A stretch of 64,000 nucleotides of DNA from an uncultured Myxococcales bacterium (GTDB lineage: Bacteria; Myxococcota_A; UBA9042; CAIXZC01). Below the pieces are notes generated by a model. The model made no database searches and was not told the DNA's origin. It was given only the letters and a program-made list of their open reading frames with translations. Positions 48,018 through 57,700 of the stretch are shown in pieces. The stretch lies in assembly GCA_903895725.1 (NCBI GenBank), contig CAITUV010000017.1, forward strand, positions 1-64,000. Reading direction: 5' to 3'. The position numbers were made by a program, and so were the translations under genes. Every line of letters starts with the position of its first letter. Position 1 is the first letter of the stretch.

Positions 48018-48821
48018 CTACTTGGTGCCGGCGGGGATCGTTTCGTCCAGGCTGCGAATGAGCCCCTCGAGCATGGCAACCTTCTTGTCCCATCGCTCCG
48101 GCTGCCACATGGAAATCAGGTCAATTGCCCAGCTTCCCGGGATCGGATAGTCCTGCCCCGGAGAGCAGAACGGAACTTCCAGGTCATCCTCGCTGCCCCC
48201 GAGCACGATTCCGATCAGGCAGGCACGGCATACGATGACCGGGAAGTTGAAGGTGCTCGACCGGACCGTCGTCCCGTCGAGCGTCTCCCCCTCCAGCTTG
48301 ATTCCAAGGGTCATGTAGCCGCCGGCCAGATAGGCGTCGAATGCCTTGTCTCGGTCCAGCACCGAACCGATCCACGCCGGTATGACCTGGATGGCCACGG
48401 TTGTTACACCGCCATCCGAGTCGACCGTGCCCGAGGTCGGGACGAAGGTCTCGGGGAGCTTCGATTTCCCGTCGCCGTCCCAGGGACCCTGGAGCCCCTC
48501 GATGCTGTAAGTGACCCAGGCCCCCTTGATGTTGATGGGATTGGACTCGAGGTAGCCCGTCTCGGAGTTCTGTCCGGTGGTGGCCTCGAGCGGGTCCATT
48601 TCGTTGCGGACGATGGGGTAGAACGTGTAGTCGGAGGTCATCATCAAGTCCATGACCCCGACCGACCGGATCTCCGTTGCCCCTCCACCGGCCTTGGCCA
48701 TGCACTGCGTCTTGGGGCTGACCGCCTGCCCGGCCAGAATGTAGAACCCTCCCGTCAGGGAATCGGGTGCACACGCAGGCAGCAGCAATGCAAGGATCAT
48801 CAGTCGGGAAAATGTCTTCAT
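48018..48821 (-). CDS. Predicted lipoprotein of unknown function
   Basis: Encodes 267 residues; ATG 48821 follows GAGGGAG. Lipobox LLPAC (Cys17), with almost no acidic spacer, unlike most lipoproteins here. The mature protein is beta-rich (TEIRSVGVMDLMMTSDYTFYPIVRNEM, GAWVTYSIEGLQGPW, TTVAIQVIPAWIGSV) with two Cys pairs (CRACLIG, C). I recognise no family. It follows aroKB on the same strand and overlaps no gene, but a promoter candidate lies inside the aroKB 3' end, so it may also be expressed alone. Confidence 0.75.
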   Translation of the reverse strand: MKTFSRLMILALLLPACAPDSLTGGFYILAGQAVSPKTQCMAKAGGGATEIRSVGVMDLMMTSDYTFYPIVRNEMDPLEATTGQNSETGYLESNPINIKGAWVTYSIEGLQGPWDGDGKSKLPETFVPTSGTVDSDGGVTTVAIQVIPAWIGSVLDRDKAFDAYLAGGYMTLGIKLEGETLDGTTVRSSTFNFPVIVCRACLIGIVLGGSEDDLEVPFCSPGQDYPIPGSWAIDLISMWQPERWDKKVAMLEGLIRSLDETIPAGTK

Positions 48822-48832
48822 CGCACTCCCTC

Positions 48833-50605
48833 TCATGCTCCGGGAACCAGTATAGGCGACATGCCGGACAACAGCAATTTTCTCGCCTCATCGACGGCAA
48901 ATCGGGTCACCACCGGGCGCCCCGCCTGGTCGAACAGCACTAGCGGCAGGGTTCCCTCCTGTCTCTTCTTGTCCAGTATCGGCCCCTGGAGCAGCTCTGC
49001 GGGCAGCTCCAGCGGCGGAGGCCAAAGCCCGAACCGGCGACAGAGCTCCTCCACCTCGGTCTCGAACCCGGCCTTCACCATGCCCAGGGCAACCGAGATC
49101 CGGGCCGCCACCACGAGCCCCCACGCCACCGCCCGCCCGTGCGACAGTCGATACCGGCTGGCCGTCTCGGCCATGTGGGCAAACGTGTGACCGAGGTTCA
49201 GCAGGGTTCTCTCGCCACTCTCCTCACGCTCGTCACGGGACACGATCGCCATCTTGCACGAGGCCGCCAGCTCGATGGCCTCGACCAGGCGGTTCCTCCG
49301 GAGCTGCCCGTCCCGGGTCGCAAACGACACGATCCTCGAGAAGGGCTCCCCCGCGATCAGGCACGTCTTGATGAACTCTGCGGCCCCGTCCTGAGAGCCC
49401 CTGGAGTCGACCTCCCCAGCCACGATCCGTCCGGGAACGAAGACCCCCCAGGGCTGGAAGAACGTTCCAGCGACGTTCTTGGCCTGCTTCAGGTTGACCC
49501 CGTTCTTTCCACCAATGGATGCATCGACGGCCGCCAGCAGCGTGGTCGGGACGTGAACGACCGGGATGGAGCGCATGTAGATCGAGGCCGCAAAGCCTGC
49601 CGCATCCAGCGTGCTGCCTCCTCCCACCGCCACCAGCGCGCTCGTCCGTGTCGCACCGGCCAGCAGCAGTCGCTCCAGGCATTCCTCCGTTCGAGCAAGG
49701 CTCTTGGCCTCCTCGCCGGACGGGAGCGGGATGAAGCGCACAGGCCCGGAGCGGAATGCACGGCGCAGCCCCTGCTCGTAGAGCCCCAGCACTCGCTCGT
49801 CGACCAAAACGAACCGGTCGGTCGTGGGAAGCACTTCGTCGAGGAACTCCTCGAGCCCCGAAAAACCGGCCGCGGTGGAAATGCGGACCGGATAGCTTCT
49901 CGCTCCCAGTGGCAAGACCCCCTCCCTGCCGTTCCGGACGTCTCGAAATGCCGGGAAGCCGCTCGTTGCGCATCGCTTCTTCCTGCCTCCCCTGACGGCT
50001 TCGACGGCCTGAGCCACGGCCAGCGCCACCTGGAACGGAGACAGCCCCCGCGTATCCACGGTCCGGTGCGCCCGGGCATAGAGCTCCCGGCGCTCCTCGA
50101 GCAGGCTGGAAAGGGCCGCCTCGAGCGCCCGACGGGACAACGTTGCGCCCGGGGAGGGACCGCTCCCCGACTTCTCTCGCCGGCCGGCAGGCCGGCGAGC
50201 AGTGTTCTCGACGATTCCCGCGCGCTCCTGGAGCAGCGGATGTCGATGCGCATCGCCGAGTCGGGTGGCCAGCACGTCCGGCGGCGCATCGAGCCAGACG
50301 ACCAGGCCCCTGTCCAGGGCCAGGGTCAGGCTGCTCTCCTGGACCAGGGTCCCCCCGCCGCATGCCACGACACGCAGTCCCTCTCCCAGCGACTCACGCA
50401 GAAGCGTTGACTCGTTGGCTCGAAACCGGGCCTCTCCATCGACTCGGATGGACTGAGCTGGCGACTTGCCGAACCTGGAGTTGTACGCATCGTCCAGATC
50501 GACGAACTCGCAGCAAAGCAGGCGGGCAAGCACCCTGCCTGCGGCGCTCTTTCCCGCTCCGGGCATTCCGGTCAGCAGCACCGGTCGTTCAGCGGTCGGT
50601 CCCAT
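48833..50605 (-). CDS. aroKB: Shikimate kinase / 3-dehydroquinate synthase fusion
   Basis: Encodes 590 residues that join two shikimate-pathway enzymes. Residues 1-~190 are shikimate kinase: Walker A GMPGAGKS, DLDDAY, GGGT and RHPLLQERAGIV. Residues ~215-590 are dehydroquinate synthase: GGGSTLDAAGFAAS, VPTTLLAAVDASIGGKNGVNL, the metal-site LNLGHTFAHM and HGRAVAWG. The kinase lid region carries a Gly/Ser/Pro-rich addition (about 135-160) encoded around a perfect hairpin at 50176-50199. The gene starts inside the end of aroC (17-bp overlap). The fusion would produce dehydroquinate and shikimate-3-phosphate in the same protein. The order pilQ-aroC-aroKB echoes the pilMNOPQ-aroK-aroB synteny known from other proteobacteria. 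Confidence 0.92.
   Translation of the reverse strand: MGPTAERPVLLTGMPGAGKSAAGRVLARLLCCEFVDLDDAYNSRFGKSPAQSIRVDGEARFRANESTLLRESLGEGLRVVACGGGTLVQESSLTLALDRGLVVWLDAPPDVLATRLGDAHRHPLLQERAGIVENTARRPAGRREKSGSGPSPGATLSRRALEAALSSLLEERRELYARAHRTVDTRGLSPFQVALAVAQAVEAVRGGRKKRCATSGFPAFRDVRNGREGVLPLGARSYPVRISTAAGFSGLEEFLDEVLPTTDRFVLVDERVLGLYEQGLRRAFRSGPVRFIPLPSGEEAKSLARTEECLERLLLAGATRTSALVAVGGGSTLDAAGFAASIYMRSIPVVHVPTTLLAAVDASIGGKNGVNLKQAKNVAGTFFQPWGVFVPGRIVAGEVDSRGSQDGAAEFIKTCLIAGEPFSRIVSFATRDGQLRRNRLVEAIELAASCKMAIVSRDEREESGERTLLNLGHTFAHMAETASRYRLSHGRAVAWGLVVAARISVALGMVKAGFETEVEELCRRFGLWPPPLELPAELLQGPILDKKRQEGTLPLVLFDQAGRPVVTRFAVDEARKLLLSGMSPILVPGA
48849..48877 (-). promoter_or_regulatory. Putative promoter inside the 3' end of aroKB
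   Basis: Minus strand TTGCTG (48877-48872), 17-bp spacer, TATACT (48854-48849), 27 bp upstream of the lipoprotein start at 48821. Confidence 0.45.
50176..50199. repeat. Perfect palindrome inside aroKB
   Basis: CTCGCCGGCC (50176-50185), loop GGCA, GGCCGGCGAG (50190-50199): a 10-bp perfect stem. On the coding strand it yields ARRPAGRREK, an addition in the shikimate-kinase region that the family usually lacks. Confidence 0.65.
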
Positions 50606-51734
50606 GGAACCTCCGCACCACGTCGTCCAGCGTGCTCCCTCCGGTCTCGTCCAGGATGGCGTCGGCCAGCAGAACGGTCACGGCTGCGGCTGCCACAATC
50701 GCTGCCGCCGGGACCGCACACACATCCCCGCGGACCCGGGCGGCAACGCCACTCCGGCCGTCCGCCAGGGAAGCGCTCTCCAGAGGGCTTGCGAGAGAGG
50801 GGAGGGGCTTGAAGACCCCCCTCACCACGAGCGGTTCTCCGTTGGTCATTCCCCCCTCGATTCCACCGGCCCGGTTCGTCTCTCTGAAGTATCCGCGCCT
50901 GCCGTCGAATCGAATCGCATCATGGTACCGGCTCCCCCGGACATGGCCGGCCCGAAAACCGTCGCCAATCGCCAGGGCCCGCACCCCGGGAATCGCCATC
51001 AGCGCCCGGCCCACGCGGGCGTCCAACCTCTCTTCGGGCGGCTGCGGCGCACCCAGGCCCGCCGGGAGCGGCCCCGCAACGACTTCGAACTCCCCTCCGA
51101 CCGTATCCCCCTGCTCTCGTGCCTCGTCGACTTGCGAGAGCATCTTCCTCTCCGCTCTTCCGTCCAGGCAGAGCACGGGAGATGCCTCCGCCCTTTCGAT
51201 GAGCGGCCAAAGCTTCGTTCGCGCCAGGAAGCTCCGGTGTCGGGCCGCTGCCCCGCCGATCCGCACGACATGCGGCAACACCCCGACTCCCAGATGCCTC
51301 AACAGGAGGGCGCAAACTCCACCCGCAGCCGTGCAGGCTGCCGTCAGCCTCGCACTGGCCAGCTCGGCCACTCCGTCGGCCCTGGACAACCCCCACTTCA
51401 GCGCTCCCGCCAGGTCGCCATGCCCCGGGCGGGGGTAGCAGATCTCCTCAACCCTCCCTTCGGGAGTCCGGGAATGGCCGGTGGTGTCGCTGTTGGGCAG
51501 GTAGAGCTGGAGCGGCCCCCCATTGGTCAACCCATCCCGCACTCCGGCCAGCACCTGGAGCGGCAAGGACTCGACCGCCGCACGGGGACCCCGACCCGAC
51601 ACACACCGCCGCAGCTCCAGCCAATGCGAGAGCTTGACTTCATCGAGCTCGATTCCGGAGGGGAGTCCGTACAGGATTGCCGTCAGCCCGGGGCCGTGGG
51701 ATTCTCCGGCTACGTGCAGCCAGACACGGCCCAT
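50589..51734 (-). CDS. aroC: Chorismate synthase
   Basis: Encodes 381 residues from ATG 51734, eight bases after the pilQ stop; GGAGGCGGAG in the end of pilQ serves as the ribosome site. Family signatures are present: GESHGPGL near residue 10, PRPGHGDLAGALKWG, and NRAGGIEGGMTNGEPLVVRG, where the flavin and EPSP are bound. It converts 5-enolpyruvylshikimate-3-phosphate to chorismate with reduced FMN. It sits between pilQ and aroKB, overlapping the latter by 17 bp, so all three are expected on one transcript. Confidence 0.93.
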   Translation of the reverse strand: MGRVWLHVAGESHGPGLTAILYGLPSGIELDEVKLSHWLELRRCVSGRGPRAAVESLPLQVLAGVRDGLTNGGPLQLYLPNSDTTGHSRTPEGRVEEICYPRPGHGDLAGALKWGLSRADGVAELASARLTAACTAAGGVCALLLRHLGVGVLPHVVRIGGAAARHRSFLARTKLWPLIERAEASPVLCLDGRAERKMLSQVDEAREQGDTVGGEFEVVAGPLPAGLGAPQPPEERLDARVGRALMAIPGVRALAIGDGFRAGHVRGSRYHDAIRFDGRRGYFRETNRAGGIEGGMTNGEPLVVRGVFKPLPSLASPLESASLADGRSGVAARVRGDVCAVPAAAIVAAAAVTVLLADAILDETGGSTLDDVVRRFHGTDR

Positions 51735-51742
51735 GGCATTCT

Positions 51743-54700
51743 CTACTCCGCCTCCACGCGGACGCGGGAGGCCTGGCGGTTGACGATTCTGGGGGTCACG
51801 AAGATCAGCAGCTCGGACCGGCTGTCCGACTCGTTCGTGCTCGTGAACAGCGCCCCGATGAGCGGCAGGTCGGCAAGGAACGGAACCTTCTTGCGGCCCG
51901 AAGCCATGTTGCGGGTGTAGATACCGCCGATCACCGTCGTGTCGCCGTCCCGAAGCAGCAGCGAGGTGTGCGCTTCCTTCTTCCGGATGGTCGGGTTGCC
52001 GTTGGCCCCCGTCTGGGAGAAGTCCGGCTCGTTCTTGGTGATGTCCACCTTGAGCATGATGTTGCCGTCCTGGGTCACGTGCGGGGTCACCTCCATCTTC
52101 AACTGGGCATCGAAGAACTGCGTGTTGACGCCCTGTGCGGAGACCACGCTGACCGGGAACGAGATGCCCTGCTGGATGATGGCCTTGTTGTTGTCGATGG
52201 TCGAGATCTTGGGTGCGGAGATGATCTTCACCGTACCCTCTTCCTCGGCCGCGGTCAGACGGATTGCCAGATTGGCTGCCCCGCCCACGCTGCCCAGCGT
52301 CAGACCGATGCCACCGCCCGACCCCTGCCCAACCGGCGCAGGCAGGTTGACGGCGAAGTTCGGGTTGGGAGGCGTGAACAACCCCGATGCAATGGAGTTG
52401 CTTTCCGAGGCCGCTCCAGCCGCCTGGACCTCGTACGGGAAGATCAGCCCGGTCGGGTTTCCGGTCGCAGCCGAGAACCGGCTGTATCCACCCCACTGGA
52501 TGCCCAGATCCTTCGAGTAGTCCCGGCTGGCCTCGACGATCCGGGCCTCGATGAGCACCTGCGGCGTCTGCGCATCAAGCCGCTTGACCAGATCCTCGAT
52601 GGCCACGACGTGCTCCTCGATGTCCTTCACGATGAGCGTGTTGGTCCGCGTATCCACCGACACGCTTCCCTTCGGGCTCAAGATCCCCTTGATCTGCTTG
52701 ACCAGCTCGGCCGCATCCGCGTAGTTGACCGGGATCAGCTTGACCTGGAGCTGCTTGAGCTCGGTCATCTTTTTCTTCCGGTCCAGCTCCATCTCGTATT
52801 CTTTCTGGATGTCCTCGACCGGCGCCACCCGGAAGATCCCCTCCTCTCGGATGTAGTCGAGCCCGCTGGCTTTCAGGATCATGTCGAGAGCCAGGTCCCA
52901 CGGGACATCCTCGAAGTAGAAGCTCACCTTGCCGCGGACGTCGTCCGAAGTCACGATGTTGACCCCGCCCACACGGGCCAGGAATGCGAGCACCTGCTGG
53001 ATGTCCGCATCCTTGATCGTCAAGTTGATCTTGCGGCCCGTGTACTTCTTCTTCTTCTTGCCCGGCTTGGGATTGAGCAATGCAAACGGGCTGTCCGCCG
53101 TCCCACCGCCCGCCACGGCCAGGGCCGGTCCGGTCTCGCCGCCAATGGGTGCAACGCCGGAATCCGGAGCATCCGACTGCCCCCCCGCCGCCCCGACACC
53201 CTCGGGATACATCGCCACCGAGCGCTTCTTGCCCGGTGCCGGTCGGTCCAGCGCAGCCTCAGCGACGGCCGGAGCCTTTCCGTCCGCGCCGAACGACCAC
53301 ACCAGCCCGCCCTGCCGGCGGGCCACCGACTGCTTGGCGGCCCGGTTGACGACGACCGACACCACCGTCGTGTCGGGCGAGGTCGGAGACCGGTAGGAGC
53401 TGATGGTCTGCACCGGACCGCCAAACTCCGACGTGTCCAGCGTTCTCTCCAGGATCGGCACGATCTCCGTATTCCTCAGCACCAGGAGGAACTCGCCGTC
53501 CCCCTTCTCCACCACCTGGTAGTCCGCGTTGCCGTCCACCTTGATCTTGACCAGGGAGACCCCGGACAGCTCGTCGAACGTCACGTCGGTCAGACGGGAG
53601 AGGGCTGTCGAGGGCGTCTCCGCCTTGGCTTCCTTCCGGTCCAGCTCCTTCTTGAGCTGAGCGATCTTCTGGTCCTTCTCTTCCAGGTTCCCCAGGAGCC
53701 GCTGGTGCAGGGCCGGATCCGCCTGGCTTGCCTTGGCCTCGGCCAGCTCCTTCTTGAGTCGGGCGACCTCGGCGTCGGCCTTGCGGGCCTCGGCCAGCTC
53801 CTTCGTGAGCCGGGCGACTTCGGCATCGGAGTTCTCCAGCTCCGCCACCCTCTGCTCGAGGGACTTCGCCTTCTTCTCGAAGTCCTGCATGTTGCGCAGC
53901 TTCTTCTCCAGCGACCCGGCCTTGTCCGCCTCGCTCTCGGCCTTGGCCAGGCGAGACTGGAGCTCCCGGATCTCCTTCTGAGAGGCCTTGGCCTTCTCGA
54001 GCTCCTTCTCCAGACCCGATACCGCCGCAGCCAGCTCCGCTGCCCGGTGCACGTCCTGGCTGTCGGCATCCTTTCTCACCGCAGCCTTGCGTGCAGCGTT
54101 CAGCTCGTCGCGGGTCTGCTGCAGCTCGCTTTCCAGCTTGCTGCTCCGAGCGGCCAGCCCCTTCACGCGGTCGATCTCGGCCTGGAGCTCCTTGACCTTC
54201 TCCCCGTTCGCTCGGGCTGCCGCCAGCTCGCGGTCGAGCCGGTCTCTCTCGGTGCGCAGCTTCTCCAGCTCGGCGTTGGCCTGCCGGAGCTGCTCGGCCC
54301 CCTTCGGATTCCTGGCTGCCTGGGCGAGCTGTTTCTCCAGCTCGGCCGCCCGCTCCTCCGCCTGTCTGGCGTGGGCCAGCTTGCGCTCCAGGTCCGCCAC
54401 CTGTCCCGCTACCTGGGCCGCCTTTTTCGCATCGCCGGAGAGCAGCTTCTCGCGGGCACTCGCCTCGGCAAGCCGGCTCTCCAGCTCGGCCACCTGGCGC
54501 TCCTTGTCTCCGGCCTCCCTGCTGGTCCGCTCGAGCTCCTTGCGGGCTTCGTCGAAGTCCTTCTCCAGCCGGGCGTAGCGTCCCTGCCAATCCCGCACTT
54601 CGTTGCGGGCCTGATCCAGCTCGGAGTGGGCCTTGCGAAGCTCCTGGTCGTTGCGGTCCACCCGGGCCTGCATCCCATCGACGCGGGCCTTGGCAACCTC

Positions 54701-57700
54701 GGCCGCCTTCGAAGACTCCTCGTGGAGGGCCTGGAAGCGCCGGACCTCGTCTTCCTGCCGGGCCAGGTCCTTCTTGACTGCATCAAGCTTCCCGGCAAGC
54801 TCATCCCGCTTGCTCTTCTCGGTCTGCGCCAGCAGGATGGCCTGCTCGTGCTTCTTCTGCCATTCTTTGACGGCCTTGTCGCCGGCCCGGGCCTGCACGG
54901 CCAGCTTGTCCAGCTCCTTCTGCCGCTCCGACAACTTGGAGGACATCTCGGCCAGCTTGTCCCGAGCCTGATCCAGCTCCTTCTCGAAGCGGGCCTTCTC
55001 CTTCTGTTGGTCGGCCACCTGGCGTCGAAGCTCGTCGGCCGAGGCCTTGAGCTTGCCCGTCTCGGCCTGCACCTGGGAAAGGCGCTGTTCGAGGTCAGCC
55101 TTCTTGCCGGCCAGAGCGTCGACTTCCGCCCGGGCCTTCTCGATCCCCTGCGAAAGCTCCTGGGCCCGGGCATCCTTGGCCGAGTCCGACTGTCCCATCG
55201 CTTGCGTCCGCTGCGCGTACTCCTTTTCGAGGCGAGCCAGTCCATCGGTCCGTTCGGCCAGCGCCTTGTTCAGCCCCGCAACGTCCCGCTCGACCTTCTC
55301 CCGCTCCTTCTTGAGCCCATCGAGCGCAGCCTTGGCTTCCCGCTCCCGGGTCTCGAGATCCTGGACGCGCTCGACTGCCGCGCTCAGCTTGTCCTGGAGG
55401 AGGCGGTTGGCTTCCTCTTTCTGGGCCACGCCGGCGGCCAGGGTACCCAGCTTCTTCTGCAGCTCTGCCCGCTCGCCTTCCAGGCGGGCCGCTTCCTCCC
55501 GGGCCGTGCCGAGCCTGGACTTGAGCTGCTCCACCTCGGCCCGCTCCGACTGGGAGAGCCGGGACAGCGCCTCGTTGTCCGACAGCAGCGCGTCGTAGCG
55601 CCCGGAGAGTGCCTCGAAGCTCGACTCACGCTCCTTCAGCTCCTGGCTCAGGCGGACCGCCTCCTGCTCCTTCTTCTCCGTCTCCGACTGCTGCTCGGCC
55701 AGCTTCTGCTTGACCTGCTCGTACTGCGCCTTGAGCCACTCGACGTCCTGGCGGCGAGCGTCCACCGTTCGGTTCAGCTCCTCCACCTTCTGGCGGCTGT
55801 CGGCCGCTTCCTGCGCGGCCACACGGTGCGCGGACTGCAGCTGGACGAGCTCCTCCTGGACCTGGGCCAGACGGACCTCCTTGTCCTTCAGCTCCTTCTC
55901 CTTGTCCGTCAGGCGTGCCGCCAGCTCCGTCACCTGCTGCCCCTCGGCCTTGGCCCGCCCCTGCTCCAGCGATGCCACCTCCCGGCGCAGCTCCTCAACC
56001 TTGCGCTCCTCCTGCTTGCGCAGCGTGACCAGCCGCTCCAGCGTCTGCTTCTCCAGCTCGAGCTGGGCCCGAAGCTGATCCACGGCGGTCTTCTGCTTCA
56101 CCAGGTCGGCCTCGGCAACGGCGAGCTCGGCCAGCTTCTTCTCCCGGTCGTTCTTGAGCCCCTCGACCACCGAGTTCTGCTCGGCCCAGCGCTGCTCCAG
56201 CTGCTTGACCTGCTTCTCCACGGCGAGCCGGCTCTTCTCGGTCTCGTCGAGCTTCTTCTCCTCGCTCTTTCGCTGCCGGGCAAGCTCCTCGAGCCGGGCC
56301 TGCTCCTCGGTCAACCGCTGCGCCGCGCTGCGGGCCTCTTCGACTTCCCGCTCCTGGCGCTCCTTGGCCAGCTCCGCCCCTCGACGCTCGATCTCCTTTT
56401 GCGCTGCAACGTCCTGAGCCTGCTGGCGAAGGGCCTCCTGCCGGTTGGCTTCGGCCAGTGCAGCCTGCCGTTCTTCTTCCTTCTTTACTGCCTCCCGGGC
56501 GGCCTCGAGCTTCCGATTCAGCGCATCGACCTTGGCGGCCAGCGCCTGCTCGAGCTGCTCCTGGTTCTCCCGCTCCCGGCGGGCGGCATCCCGCAGGGCC
56601 TCTTCCTTGGAGGCCGCCTCTTTCAGAGCCGCAAGCCGCGCCATCTCGGCGGTTTCCTGCTCGGCCACGCGCTTTTCGATCTCGGCCTTCTTGCTGGCCT
56701 CGAGACCCGCCAGCCGGGCTTCCAGCTCACGCTGCTCCTTCTCCAGGCGTGCCTTGCGCTCCTCCGCCAACCGGATTTCCTCCTGGGTCGCGTGCGAGCG
56801 CGCGTCTGTCTTCAACTGATCATTGAGCTTGGCGATTCCACTCGTTTCCTCGGCAAGCTTCACTTTGAGCTGCTCTTCCTCCTGCCGGGCGGTTCTCACC
56901 TGGTCCAGATAGGCCTCTTCCTTCTCACGGGCCTGGCGGGCGGCTTCGGCCTTCTTCTCCTCTTCCTTACGGGCCGTCTCGACTGCCTCGGTACGCTCTT
57001 TCTCCAGGCGGGCCTGCAGCTTGAGCAGGTCGAGCTTCTCCGCCTCCTTGCCCGCTGCCGATGCGGCCGCGTCCTTGAGCGTCTGGGCCTGGCGGGCCTC
57101 CTGCTCGAGCGCGTCCTTGGCCTGCTGCGCCAGCTCTACGGCCCGCTCGAGGGCTTCCTTCTTGCGCTGCTCGGCTGCCGCCGCTTCCTGCGCCGCAGCC
57201 CTCGCCTCTTCGAGCTTGCCCTTCTCCACCTTGAGCGCCGCGACCTTGGCCTCTTCCAGCAATGCCAGCTTCTCCGTTGCCTTGCGCTGCTCTTCGGCCT
57301 TGACCCTGGCCTGCTCGACGAGGTCCTTTTCCGCCAGAGCCTGGCGACGGGCTTCCTCGGCCTCTGCCCGCAGGGCCTCTGCCTTGGCCGTCTCCGCCGC
57401 CAGCCGCTGGTTGAGGGTTTCCTCCTCGGACCGCTTGGAGCGGGCCAGCGTCATCAGCCGCTCCTCCCCTTCCCGGGCGGTCTTCAGCTCGGCCAGCAAC
57501 GCCTTCTCCCGCTGTACCGCCTCCTCGAGCCGGGCCAGGTCGCCGTTGGAGCCGGTCGTCACCTTGCGGCCGTCGGCATCGACGACGATGAGGATGTCGT
57601 TGCCCCGCGCGGACACATCGTAGGGCGCATCCTTCTCGAACGTGATGATCACGCGCGCAAATTGCCCCCCCGCCTTGTTGTAGGCGATCGTGCCCACCTG

